NCBI RefSeq assembly: GCF_041321145.1
Contig: NZ_JBGGWA010000002.1
Span: 372,001-436,000 of the forward strand
Reading direction: 5' to 3'
DNA from: Paraburkholderia sp041321145
GTDB taxonomy: Bacteria > Pseudomonadota > Gammaproteobacteria > Burkholderiales > Burkholderiaceae
DNA length: 64,000 nucleotides
Part shown: piece by piece, positions 41,598-50,439 of the stretch
How positions within the stretch are numbered: position 1 is the stretch's first letter
How the letters are laid out: each line of letters opens with the position of its first letter
Translations under genes and position numbers: made by a program
The notes under the pieces: generated by a model
The model's database searches: none
What the model was told of the DNA's origin: nothing
The model's input: only the letters and a program-made list of their open reading frames with translations

Positions 41598-42238
41598 GCA
41601 TCAGCACTGTCCTGACGAGTGCACCGCTCTTCGCCAGGGCTGCATTGGTCACCGGCGAAATCAGTGTTGCGAGCATCCTTCTCGGTGCTGCGCTAGGTTT
41701 CGTGATACATGCCGCTCTGCGAAATTTTCCGCGGCAAATCGGGCGAGCTTATCAAGCCTACGTATGGGTGTTGCGCGGCACGCCGTTCCTGGTGCAGTTA
41801 TTCATCGTCTACTACGGTGCGCCCTCCATCGGCATTACACCATCGGCGCTACAGGCCGCCATTGGAGCGCTCGCCCTATATGCCAGCGCCTATTTCGCCG
41901 AGATATTTCGGTCGGCCTGGAGCGGAATACCGTTAGGCCACGCAGAAGCCGCGCTGAGTCTCGGAATTTCACGGACTGCGCTGTTCCTGAAGATCGAGGC
42001 GCCGCAGGCACTTCGGTTTTCGATTCCGTTGCTGGTCAACCAGTCGATCATCGTTCTGAAGGAATCGGCCCTTGCGTCCATGGTAACGGTGCCGGAGCTC
42101 ACGATGACCGCGGGGCGGGTTGTTGCCGAAACTTTCAGCTTTGTCGAACCCTATTCGCTCCTCGCGCTCGCCTATTGGGCGATGGCCTACGCGATCTCGT
42201 CCGTCGGCCGCCGTATCGAGCAAAAGGTCAACTTTTAA
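41594..42238 (+). CDS. amino acid ABC transporter permease (HisQ/M type)
   Basis: A 214-aa permease, partner of the previous one, with LRGTPFLVQLFIVYYGAPS and an EAA loop GHAEAALSLGISRTALFLKIEAPQALRFSIPLL. ATG 41594 lies inside the stop of the preceding gene (ATGA), so translational coupling is likely. The ATPase gene follows 3 nt after its stop. Confidence 0.92.
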   Translation: MSISTVLTSAPLFARAALVTGEISVASILLGAALGFVIHAALRNFPRQIGRAYQAYVWVLRGTPFLVQLFIVYYGAPSIGITPSALQAAIGALALYASAYFAEIFRSAWSGIPLGHAEAALSLGISRTALFLKIEAPQALRFSIPLLVNQSIIVLKESALASMVTVPELTMTAGRVVAETFSFVEPYSLLALAYWAMAYAISSVGRRIEQKVNF

Positions 42239-42241
42239 AAC

Positions 42242-43054
42242 GTGAAGATGATGCCGCCAACCACAACGATGATCGAAATGAAGGGTGTTGGAAAGTCCTA
42301 CGGAACGCATCGCGTGCTGAAGCGCTTTGATCTTGCCGTCAATGCCACCGAGATCGTCACGCTAATCGGTCCATCCGGATCGGGAAAGACCACGGCGTTA
42401 CGGTGCATGAACTTTCTCGAATCCTACGACGAAGGCGTCGTCCTCATAAAAGGACGCAGCCTCGGATACGACTTCGAATGTCCCGAATCAAGGGCACTGC
42501 AATCCGCGAGAACACTTGCAGATGTGAGGCGCCCGACTGCAATGGTCTTTCAGCAATTCAACCTGTGGCCGCACATGACAGCCCTTGAAAACGTGATGGC
42601 ACCTCTGGTTCTGGCGCGCCGCATGGATCGCGAGCAGGCGAGAAAGATCGCCCGGCGAACGCTCGAACGTGTCGGACTGAGCGCGAAGGTGGACAGTTAC
42701 CCGGGCCGGTTAAGCGGCGGCCAGCAACAACGGGTCGGAATTGCCCGCGCGCTATCCGTGGAGCCCGAGGTCATGTTGCTTGATGAACCGACTTCAGCGC
42801 TCGATCCAGAACTCGTCGGCGAAGTACTGAACGTCATCATGCGACTGGCGAAAGACGGCATGACAATGGTCATGGTGACACACGAGATGCGTTTTGCCGC
42901 AGAAGTCTCAAGCCGCATCGTTTTCATGGAAGCAGGAGAAATCATCGAGACGGGCACGCCCGACATTCTGACGACCCCGTCGTCTTTGCGGCTCAAACAG
43001 TTTCTCACCCCGCTGCGCAGCCGATCGACAGCCAGCACAGCCAACATCCAATGA
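42242..43054 (+). CDS. amino acid ABC transporter ATP-binding protein
   Basis: A 270-aa ATPase of the HisP/GlnQ type. It has Walker A GPSGSGKTT (about 43-51), Q-loop FQQFNLWPHMT, signature LSGGQQQR, Walker B MLLDEPTSALDPEL and the switch His in MVTHEM. It drives the two permeases before it. The start may be GTG 42242, ATG 42248 or ATG 42251; the neighbours overlap tightly so the site does not decide. Family is certain. Confidence 0.92.
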   Translation: MKMMPPTTTMIEMKGVGKSYGTHRVLKRFDLAVNATEIVTLIGPSGSGKTTALRCMNFLESYDEGVVLIKGRSLGYDFECPESRALQSARTLADVRRPTAMVFQQFNLWPHMTALENVMAPLVLARRMDREQARKIARRTLERVGLSAKVDSYPGRLSGGQQQRVGIARALSVEPEVMLLDEPTSALDPELVGEVLNVIMRLAKDGMTMVMVTHEMRFAAEVSSRIVFMEAGEIIETGTPDILTTPSSLRLKQFLTPLRSRSTASTANIQ

Positions 43055-43061
43055 GGTAAAT

Positions 43062-43772
43062 ATGCAAACAAACGATTCGCCTGCCAATTCCTGTTGCGAT
43101 CGAGACCACGGCACCCCTGACACATACAACGACACGGTCAGATCGCCCATCTCCGCCGACGGACGTCCTGTGCTGGCCACGACCTACGTGGTGCCCGCGA
43201 GACACGCTCGTGCGGTAAAACTGGATGCCCGGCAAATCATCCGGATCACGAATACACACGGTACGCAGGTTTGCGACTTGTGGGTCTTCAATCGGAACGA
43301 CCTCAACGAGTATTTCTCGATTGAACATACGCGCGGAAAGATCACCCGCGTCAATCCCGCAGTGGGGGATGTTCTGTTGACGAATCGACGCCGCCCGATT
43401 CTTCGTTTCGACGCAGATACATCATCCGGCATTCACGACACCTTGATCGGCGCATGCGACGTGGGAAGGTATGTCAGCCTCGGCTTTGAAGGCTATCACG
43501 ATAACTGCGCCGACAATCTGCGTCAGGCATTACTGGCGATTGGTCTGCGTGCGCGTGCTGTGCCGCAGCCGCTCAATCTCTGGATGAACATTCCGGTTTC
43601 TACCGAGGGTTTGCTTTCGTTCCAGCCAACCGTGTCCAAACCTGACGACTTTGTCGAATTCACCGCCTCAATGGATTGCGTGGTGGTCATGTCTGCCTGC
43701 CCGATGGATTTGAACGGCATTAACGGCAAAAAGCCGGTCGACGTGCACTTCGAAGTAAGGGAAATAAACTAA
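43062..43772 (+). CDS. DUF1989 (urea-carboxylase-associated) family protein
   Basis: A 236-aa protein of the DUF1989 family, which in other bacteria sits with urea carboxylase/allophanate hydrolase or guanidine genes. Family elements: VVPARHARAVKLDARQIIRITNTHGTQVCDLWVFNRNDLNEYFS (from about 43), YHDNCADNLRQAL, and PQPLNLWMNIP. It has no signal peptide. Its place between the ABC transporter and an amidase gene suggests a role in breaking down the imported nitrogen compound, but the reaction is not known. Confidence 0.85.
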   Translation: MQTNDSPANSCCDRDHGTPDTYNDTVRSPISADGRPVLATTYVVPARHARAVKLDARQIIRITNTHGTQVCDLWVFNRNDLNEYFSIEHTRGKITRVNPAVGDVLLTNRRRPILRFDADTSSGIHDTLIGACDVGRYVSLGFEGYHDNCADNLRQALLAIGLRARAVPQPLNLWMNIPVSTEGLLSFQPTVSKPDDFVEFTASMDCVVVMSACPMDLNGINGKKPVDVHFEVREIN

Positions 43773-43784
43773 GGAGTTCGGTGA

Positions 43785-45188
43785 GTGAAGATTGAAAACT
43801 TGAATGGCGTGGGGGCCATCGAACTGACACAGGCCTATGCGCGCGGCGAAATGGATCCTTCGTCAGCATTGGACGTGTATCTCGAAGCAGCCGACGCATC
43901 TCGCGGCGTGTTCACGACGGTTCTCAAGCAACGCGCCCAGGACGAGGCGCGAGCGTCGACGATCCGTTGGCGTGCCGGCCGTCCGCTAAGTCCGCTGGAT
44001 GGCGTACCAGTGGCGTGGAAAGATCTTTTCGACGTGCGCGGTGAGGTCACCACGGCCGGCTCGGAGACTCGTCGCTATGAGCCACTCGCCCGGGCAGACA
44101 GCTTTGTGGTCGCGCAGGCAACGCGAGCCGGCATGATTTGTATGGGCAAAACCAACCTCAGCGAGTTTGCTTATTCCGGCCTTGGAATTAACCCCCACTA
44201 CGGAACCCCAGTCAATCCGCACAACCTGGCGGGACGCCGCGTACCCGGCGGCTCGTCGTCCGGCTCGGCCATTGCGCTTGTAACGGGCTGTGCGCCTGTC
44301 TCGATGGCTACGGACACGGCCGGATCCATTCGCGTACCTGCGGCATTCAACGGTTTGGTGGGATTCAAACCATCCAGCCGACGGTACGCCAAAGACGGGC
44401 TATTCCCACTTTCGACAACACTCGACTGCATTGGCCCGCTCGCATTCAATGTCGCGGATTGTATTGCGCTGGATCGGATCCTTCGCGGGGATTGCAATGC
44501 ACTCCCCCCGCAGCGCGATGATGATTTAGCCGGCCGCCGGTTCGTCGTCGATCATCAGATTCTCTCTGACAGCAGGCTCGCCCCGGCCGTCAGAGTCAAT
44601 ACCGAGAAGGTCATCGGCACGCTGCGGCGCGCGGGCGCGCGCATCGAATCGCGATCGTTGTCGTCGCTCACGCGGGTATCCGAACTGGATGCATGCTGTA
44701 GCTGGCTGGGATCAATCGAGGCCTTTGCACTGCACCGGACACTACTCAATTCGCCGCGCGCTGCGGCGCTCGACCCACGCGTTCGCACACGGCTCGAGAC
44801 GACCCGAGTCGTTTCTGCGGCTTGCTACATCGAGTTGTGCGCTGAACGCCTGCAGTTGATTGACGCGGTTCGGGACGAACTGGGTGGAGCAGCTTTGATT
44901 TTGCCGACCGTGGCTCACACGGCTCCCGATCTTGCATCGTTGGAGGCGGACGATGCCCTGTTTGCTTCGGTTAATCTGAAAACGCTGTGGCTCACCAAGT
45001 TTGCCAGTTTCCTCGACATGGTCGCTATATCTCTTCCGTCCGGCGCTGATCAGGACGGATTGCCGACGGGCATTCAACTCCTCCTGCCATCCCAGCAGGA
45101 GGACAAAGCCCTGATTCTCGCAAGTCTGATAGAAACAGCCCTGATCGACCACCGCGATGACGGTGGCGTAGAAAGCGTCGCAGGTTGA
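43785..45188 (+). CDS. amidase (amidase-signature family)
   Basis: A 467-aa hydrolase of the amidase-signature family. The catalytic triad is present: Lys79 (PVAWKDLFD), cis-Ser157 (GGSSSGSA) and nucleophile Ser181 (TDTAGSIRVPA). It hydrolyses carbon-nitrogen amide bonds; related enzymes include allophanate hydrolase AtzF and biuret or indole-acetamide amidases. AAGGAG 8 nt before GTG 43785 fixes the start. Last gene of the operon, followed by a terminator hairpin. The substrate is probably what the ABC system imports. Confidence 0.9.
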   Translation: MKIENLNGVGAIELTQAYARGEMDPSSALDVYLEAADASRGVFTTVLKQRAQDEARASTIRWRAGRPLSPLDGVPVAWKDLFDVRGEVTTAGSETRRYEPLARADSFVVAQATRAGMICMGKTNLSEFAYSGLGINPHYGTPVNPHNLAGRRVPGGSSSGSAIALVTGCAPVSMATDTAGSIRVPAAFNGLVGFKPSSRRYAKDGLFPLSTTLDCIGPLAFNVADCIALDRILRGDCNALPPQRDDDLAGRRFVVDHQILSDSRLAPAVRVNTEKVIGTLRRAGARIESRSLSSLTRVSELDACCSWLGSIEAFALHRTLLNSPRAAALDPRVRTRLETTRVVSAACYIELCAERLQLIDAVRDELGGAALILPTVAHTAPDLASLEADDALFASVNLKTLWLTKFASFLDMVAISLPSGADQDGLPTGIQLLLPSQQEDKALILASLIETALIDHRDDGGVESVAG

Positions 45189-45260
45189 AAGATTCGCATC
45201 TGCGGCAACCGCCCTCGCGGCAGAGCAACGGACTTCGACGGAACGCCGGCTAGAAAGCAG

Positions 45261-45285
45261 AAAGCCCTCGAACTCGAGGGCTTTC
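45261..45285 (+). terminator. terminator after the amidase operon
   Basis: AAAGCCCTCG (45261-45270) pairs perfectly with CGAGGGCTTT (45275-45284) around an AACT loop. The T run is short. It may also stop sodB transcription from the other side. Confidence 0.7.
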
Positions 45286-45335
45286 ATTCTTACTACCGAT
45301 TCCAAACTATATTGTCACGCTACAACCCGGCGATC

Positions 45336-45914
45336 TCACGCGAAGTTCTTCGACGCGAATTCCCAGTTGACGATGTTCCAATACGCTTCGACGAACTTCG
45401 GACGCGCATTGCGGTAGTCGATGTAGTACGCGTGTTCCCACACGTCGATCGTCAGCAGGGCCTTGGCGTCCGTGGTCAGCGGCGTAGCAGCGTTGCTCGT
45501 CGACACCAGATCGAGCGAACCGTCGGCCTTCTTCACCAGCCATGCCCAGCCCGAGCCGAACGTGCCGACTGCGGTCTTGGCGAATTCTTCCTTGAACTTG
45601 TCGAACGAACCCCACTTGGCGTTGATCGCGTCAGCCAGTGCGCCGGCAGGTGCACCGCCGCCTCGCGGCGACAGGCTGTTCCAGAAGAACGTGTGGTTCC
45701 ACACTTGAGCCGCGTTGTTGAACACACCGCCGGATGCCTTCTTGACGATCTCTTCAAGCGACAGGTTCTCGAACTCCGTGCCCTTGATCAGATTGTTCAG
45801 GTTGGTCACATAGGTCTGATGATGCTTGCCGTAATGAAACTCGAGCGTCTCTTCCGACATGTGCGGAGCGAGTGCGTTTTTCGCGAACGGCAGCGGCGGG
45901 AGCGTATGTTCCAT
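45336..45914 (-). CDS. sodB: superoxide dismutase [Fe]
   Basis: A 192-aa cytoplasmic SOD that converts superoxide to peroxide. Metal ligands are His27 (FHYGKHHQTYV), His74 (VWNHTFFW), Asp157 and His161 (DVWEHAYYIDY), as in Fe-SODs. The ATG at 45914 has AAGGAAAGCACC upstream; an upstream frame to 46091 is not coding. It is next to xseA, an order common in Burkholderia. Fe rather than Mn is inferred from overall likeness to E. coli SodB. Confidence 0.95.
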   Translation of the reverse strand: MEHTLPPLPFAKNALAPHMSEETLEFHYGKHHQTYVTNLNNLIKGTEFENLSLEEIVKKASGGVFNNAAQVWNHTFFWNSLSPRGGGAPAGALADAINAKWGSFDKFKEEFAKTAVGTFGSGWAWLVKKADGSLDLVSTSNAATPLTTDAKALLTIDVWEHAYYIDYRNARPKFVEAYWNIVNWEFASKNFA

Positions 45915-46133
45915 GGTGCTTTCCTTGTGTCTGTATCTGTTGTGGGGGGAGTCTGCGGATAACGCTTTAGAGCACTCGATTGTAGGCGAGTTGGAATAAC
46001 CCCGCAAACCAGCGGACTTTATGCCTGGCATCGGCGAACATGCTGCACATATAGCGTAATTAGTGCTTTCGCAGGGTCGTGCCCGGCCCATGCGGAGGTC
46101 AAAAGTACGCTTTCGCGAGCTGTCGGCGAAGTG

Positions 46134-47513
46134 TCAGAAACCGTCGGTCAGGCGCGGTTGCACATCGGCAAGCGCAATGTCCGCTGCCCCTTCGGCGAGA
46201 TGCACCGTGAGGCGCCGCCCCGGCTTCAGCGACGACGGCGAGCGCACCGCGCGGCCGCTCTGTGCATCGAGCACCGCTGCATAACCCCGTTCCAGCGTGC
46301 GCTGCGGACTCAGCACTTCGAGCCGCGCCGCGAGCGTTTCGATACGCGCAGTCTGACGTTCATGCTGGCGTAACAATGCAGCGTCCAGACGCTGCGTGAG
46401 ATTGCCGAGCTTCACCTGGTGCGCGGCGAGATCCGGGCGCCAACGCTGCCAGCGCATCTGCAGCAGAGAAAACCGCGCTCGCGCATCACGCACGGGGCGC
46501 GCGCCGGCCGATGCCAGCCGCACGCTCAATTGTTGAAGGTGCGTGCGCTGCCGCGCGAGCCGCTCGGCCGGCGACACCAGCCGACGCGCGAGCCAGTCGA
46601 GTTGTTGGGCGCGCCGCTCCATCATGCGGCCGAAGCCGCGGGCGAGCGTCGCATGCCGATGATCGAGTTCGCGGAGCAACAATACGCGCTGCGGGCTGAC
46701 GAGTTCTGCCGCGCCGGTGGGTGTCGGCGCGCGCACGTCGGCGGCGAAGTCGGCGATCGTGAAATCGGTTTCGTGACCGACGCCACTCACTACCGGGATC
46801 GCGCTTTCTGCAATCGCGCGCGCGAGCACTTCTTCATTGAATGCCCACAGGTCTTCAATCGAACCGCCGCCGCGGCACACGATCAGCACGTCGACTTCGC
46901 GCCGTGCGTTGGCGGCGTCGACCATCGCGGCGAGCTTGGCGCTGACGCCCGCACCTTGCACCGGCGCCGGATAGACGATCACCGGAATATGCGGCGCGCG
47001 ACGGGATAAAGTGGTCAAGACGTCACGCAACGCGGCGGCTTGCAACGACGTTACGATGCCGATCGCACGCGGATGCGCCGGCAAGGCGCGTTTGCGTTCG
47101 GCGGCGAAGAGACCCTCTGCTTCGAGCTGGGCCTTCAGCCTGAGAAACGCTTCGTAGAGACGCCCCTGCCCGGTGCGGCGTACCGCTTCGACATTCAGTT
47201 GCAGTTCGCCGCGCGGCTCGTACATCGTCACCAGCGCGCGCACTTCGATGCGGTCGCCTTCGCGCGGTGTGAATTCGGCGTATTGCGCACGACCGCGGAA
47301 CATCACGCAACGCATCTGCGCCTGTGCGTCCTTGATCGAGAAATACCAATGGCCGCTCGCGGCACGCGTGAAGTTCGACACTTCTCCCGCCACCCAGACA
47401 AGCGGAAACGAGCGTTCGAGCATCGTGCCGATCGCGCGGTTGAGCGCGGAAACAGGGACGACGACTTCACCGCCGGGCGTAGCCGACGAGGAAAAAGGGT
47501 TTTCGGGATTCAT
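46134..47513 (-). CDS. xseA: exodeoxyribonuclease VII large subunit
   Basis: A 459-aa ssDNA exonuclease subunit for repair. It has the N-terminal OB fold (VPVSALNRAIGTMLERSFPLVWVAGEVSNF...GHWYFSIKDAQAQMRCVMFRG), a catalytic central region with VLIVCRGGGSIEDLWAFNEE and GVGHETDFTIADFAADVRAPTPTGAAELVSP, and a long coiled-coil C-terminal region. The XseB small subunit gene is elsewhere. Length is normal. The ATG at 47513 fits the family start. Confidence 0.95.
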   Translation of the reverse strand: MNPENPFSSSATPGGEVVVPVSALNRAIGTMLERSFPLVWVAGEVSNFTRAASGHWYFSIKDAQAQMRCVMFRGRAQYAEFTPREGDRIEVRALVTMYEPRGELQLNVEAVRRTGQGRLYEAFLRLKAQLEAEGLFAAERKRALPAHPRAIGIVTSLQAAALRDVLTTLSRRAPHIPVIVYPAPVQGAGVSAKLAAMVDAANARREVDVLIVCRGGGSIEDLWAFNEEVLARAIAESAIPVVSGVGHETDFTIADFAADVRAPTPTGAAELVSPQRVLLLRELDHRHATLARGFGRMMERRAQQLDWLARRLVSPAERLARQRTHLQQLSVRLASAGARPVRDARARFSLLQMRWQRWRPDLAAHQVKLGNLTQRLDAALLRQHERQTARIETLAARLEVLSPQRTLERGYAAVLDAQSGRAVRSPSSLKPGRRLTVHLAEGAADIALADVQPRLTDGF

Positions 47514-48084
47514 GCGAGGAATATGTTTGACTGGCCGGACAGACGATAGACCGAGCGGCCATCGGCGTCCAGCGCGGCGTCCGAATTGTAAAAAGTGTCC
47601 ACATGGCGGGACTCGCTAGACGAATGGCGCCACATCGCCCGCCAGGCCGCGTGGATGCGAAGCATGTCATTGATTTATATGGTGTTTATATCTCATTAAA
47701 GAGAGTGATTGCCGATACGGAGCACTCGGCGCGGCCCTCTCGGGCCATCGAACGGCAGGTTCTCCACAAAGTTATCCACAGGCTGGGCGTGTCGCTCGAC
47801 GGGTCAACTCGCCGCGCGGCGCAAGATGCGCGACTTGCCGGGCGGGACGCACGCGCGCTAGAGTGGCGGGTTCGACAGCATGCCGAACGCCCCCGCAGCG
47901 CTCGCCAATACGGCACACTGCACGAGCGCAGCGGATGCTGCCGCTGCTTCGTTTTTTCGCTTCACTTTTCGATTGCCCGGAGAATCGCGTTGATGCTTGC
48001 CTCGCGTAATGCGCCTAGCGCTTCCACGCCGCCGTCCTGCCCCCTTCGGACGTGCGGCGCATCGTCCGTCCGTGCGGCTTGCCA
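47514..48084. other. long gene-free stretch between xseA and lpxK
   Basis: 571 bp with no recognisable gene in any frame; the longest open frame (47603-48088, +) has Arg/Ser/Ala-rich non-protein-like sequence. It contains an AT-rich block around 47670-47705 and one DnaA-box consensus TTATCCACA (47772-47780) next to TCTCCACA. In many Burkholderia I would expect exbB/exbD-like genes here before lpxK, and none is present. Confidence 0.5.
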
Positions 48085-49101
48085 ATGAGCGAACTGAACG
48101 ACCGTCTCGAAGCTCGCCTTGCGCGCGAATGGCAGCAGCGCGGTCCGCTTGCGTGGGCACTGACGCCCTTCGCGTGCGTGTTCGGCGCGATTGCCGCCGC
48201 GCGCCGCACCGCCTTCTCGCTCGGCTGGTTGAAATCCGTGCGCGTCGGCGTGCCGGTGGTGGTGGTCGGCAACGTGACCGTCGGCGGCACCGGCAAGACG
48301 CCGACCGTCATCGCGCTGGTCGAAGCCTTGCGCGCAGCCGGCTTGACGCCAGGCGTGGTGTCGCGTGGCTATGGCGCGCGCGTCAAGGGGCCGACGCCCG
48401 TTACGCCGGCGTCGGCGGCGAGCGTCGGCGGGGATGAACCACTGCTGATCGCGCGGCGCACCGGCGCACCGGTGTGGGTCTGCCCCGATCGCGTCGCGGC
48501 CGCGCAGGCGCTGTGCGCCGCGCATCGCGAAGTCGACGTGATCGTCAGCGACGACGGCTTGCAGCATTACCGCCTCGCCCGCGACGCGGAACTCGTGGTC
48601 TTCGACCATCGGCTCGGCGGCAACGGCTTCCTGCTGCCGGCCGGTCCGCTGCGCGAACCGCTGTCGCGCCGCCGCGATGCAACGCTGATCAACGATCCGT
48701 ACGCACGCACCCTGCCCGCGTGGCCGAACACGTTCGCGCTGAAACTCGCCCCCGCCGACGCATGGCACCTCGACAACCCCGGCCTGCGCCGCCCGCTCGC
48801 GCAATTTGGCGGCGAGCGCGTGCTGGCCGCGGCCGGCATCGGCGCGCCGGAGCGTTTTTTCGCGACGCTGCGCGCGGCCGGTCTCACGCCCGCTACCCGC
48901 GCCTTGCCGGATCACTATGCGTTCGAGCGCAATCCTTTTGCAGACGTGGACGCCGACGCCATCCTGATAACCGAAAAGGATGCGGTAAAATTAGGGTCCT
49001 GGCACGACGCGCGCATCTGGGTTGTCCCGGTCGAAGCCGCGCTCGATCATCGCCTCATTGCATTAGTTGTGGAGAAAGTCCGTGGACGCTCGCCTGCTTG
49101 A
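48085..49101 (+). CDS. lpxK: tetraacyldisaccharide 4'-kinase
   Basis: A 338-aa membrane-associated kinase that adds the 4'-phosphate in lipid A synthesis. The Walker A-type loop is VGNVTVGGTGKTP (61-73), and DDGLQHYRLARD follows the catalytic region. ATG 48085 is chosen by homology (MSELNDRLEARLAREWQQRG); a weak ribosome site and an open frame to 48052 leave some doubt. Its end overlaps the Trm112 gene by 20 nt, and the cluster lpxK-Trm112-kdsB-adk is standard for beta-proteobacteria. Confidence 0.94.
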   Translation: MSELNDRLEARLAREWQQRGPLAWALTPFACVFGAIAAARRTAFSLGWLKSVRVGVPVVVVGNVTVGGTGKTPTVIALVEALRAAGLTPGVVSRGYGARVKGPTPVTPASAASVGGDEPLLIARRTGAPVWVCPDRVAAAQALCAAHREVDVIVSDDGLQHYRLARDAELVVFDHRLGGNGFLLPAGPLREPLSRRRDATLINDPYARTLPAWPNTFALKLAPADAWHLDNPGLRRPLAQFGGERVLAAAGIGAPERFFATLRAAGLTPATRALPDHYAFERNPFADVDADAILITEKDAVKLGSWHDARIWVVPVEAALDHRLIALVVEKVRGRSPA

Positions 49102-49285
49102 AATTCTCGTCTGCCCGATCTGCAAGGGCCCGCTTAGCTACGACCGTTCGGCGCAGGAACTGATCTGCAACGCGGACAAGCTCGCTTATCCGATCCGCGA
49201 CGGTATTCCCGTGATGCTGGTCGACGAAGCACGGCAGACCGTGGAAGGCACGCCGGTCGATCTGAATCCGGGCTCCGTGGCCTGA
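49082..49285 (+). CDS. Trm112 family zinc-ribbon-like protein (YcaR-like)
   Basis: A 67-aa protein with a two-Cys motif CPIC (11-14) but without the second Cys pair found in eukaryotic Trm112. Bacterial members sit between lpxK and kdsB, as here. GTG 49082 is chosen, with GGAG 7 nt upstream, inside the lpxK end (20-nt overlap); a longer start at 49067 is less likely. Function in bacteria is not settled; it may aid a methyltransferase. Confidence 0.88.
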   Translation: MDARLLEILVCPICKGPLSYDRSAQELICNADKLAYPIRDGIPVMLVDEARQTVEGTPVDLNPGSVA

Positions 49286-49423
49286 TTCAGTTGTGCCCAC
49301 GCGGGGCGGCTGCTGCGTTTTGCGCGGCCCGCTTTTCTGATCGGCATTTGCCGTCTTTTCCCGTCAGCGCCCGCGTGTACTCGCGAGCGCTTTCTTCCGG
49401 TTTCATCGCCGCGCGTCCTTCCG

Positions 49424-50224
49424 ATGACCCACGCTAACGCCACCTCTCCTCCGTTCATCGCCGTCGTGCCGGCCCGGCTCGCTTCGACACGTCTGCCCAA
49501 CAAGCCACTCGCCGACATCGGTGGCAAGCCGATGGTGGTGCGGGTCGCCGAACGTGCGCGCGAATCAGGCGCGCAACAGGTGCTGATCGCGTCCGACGCG
49601 CAAGCGGTGCTGGATGTGGCCCGCGAGCACGGGTTCGAGGCCGTGCTGACACGTGCCGATCATCCGTCGGGCACCGACCGCCTCGCGGAAGTGGCAGCGC
49701 AGTTCGGCTGGAGCGACGAGACAATCGTGGTGAACGTTCAAGGCGACGAGCCGCTGATCGATCCGGCGCTCGTGTGCGGCGTCGCGTCGCACCTCGCGGC
49801 GAGCAGCGGCTGCGCGATCGCGACCGCGGCGCACCCGATCACCGATCCTGCGGAAATTTTCAATCCGAACGTCGTCAAGGTCGTGCTCGATGCGCGTGGC
49901 GTCGCACTGTATTTCTCGCGCGCGCCAATTCCCTGGGCACGCGACGCGTATCAGCCCCATTGGCCCAACGTCGCGTCCATGCCGGCGCCGCCCGCACCCG
50001 CGGTGGTCCACCGGCATATTGGCTTGTACGCGTACCGCGCCCAGTTCCTGCGCACTTACCCGAAACTGGCGATATCGCCCATCGAGCAGGTCGAAGCGCT
50101 CGAACAACTCCGCGCGATGTGGCACGGCGAGCGAATCGCGGTGCTCGTCACTCAGAATGCGCCGCTGCCCGGCGTCGACACGCCCGCTGATCTCGCGCGC
50201 GTACAGGCTTTATTCGGGTCTTGA
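49424..50224 (+). CDS. kdsB: 3-deoxy-manno-octulosonate cytidylyltransferase (CMP-Kdo synthetase)
   Basis: A 266-aa enzyme that activates Kdo with CTP for LPS inner core synthesis. It begins VVPARLASTRLPNKPLADIGGKPM (about 15-38) and has HPSGTDRLAE and VNVQGDEPLIDP. A slightly longer C-terminus and the insert PPAPAVVHRHIGLYAYR are within family range. ATG 49424 has no strong ribosome site. It follows Trm112 after 138 bp. Confidence 0.95.
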   Translation: MTHANATSPPFIAVVPARLASTRLPNKPLADIGGKPMVVRVAERARESGAQQVLIASDAQAVLDVAREHGFEAVLTRADHPSGTDRLAEVAAQFGWSDETIVVNVQGDEPLIDPALVCGVASHLAASSGCAIATAAHPITDPAEIFNPNVVKVVLDARGVALYFSRAPIPWARDAYQPHWPNVASMPAPPAPAVVHRHIGLYAYRAQFLRTYPKLAISPIEQVEALEQLRAMWHGERIAVLVTQNAPLPGVDTPADLARVQALFGS

Positions 50225-50439
50225 GCGTAAAAACCCATGGCATAATCGGACGGTTGTGCGCGCCTCCCGTTAAAGAGCGAGAGTCGGGGTTTGCCCAGGT
50301 CGCACCGTTGCCGTCTCGCAGCGCCGTCGTTTTCGACGTGCAGCGCGAGACTTGAAACGGCAGTCGACGCGGGTCCCTGGACGAATCGTGGGATAGCTGC
50401 AGCGCCGCCAAAGAATTCACATAGATCTGGAGATATCAC

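Noticed and set aside
47772..47780. Replication origin
   Set aside because: Only one DnaA box, no cluster, no dnaA/dnaN/parAB genes and no AT-rich unwinding element beside it.
47603..48088. A 161-codon + frame before lpxK
   Set aside because: Low-complexity Arg/Ser/Ala translation with no domain; ends just inside lpxK by chance.
50225..50439. A promoter TTGAGC / CATAAT before adk
   Set aside because: The spacer is only 14 bp, too short for a normal sigma-70 promoter, and the first box overlaps the kdsB stop.
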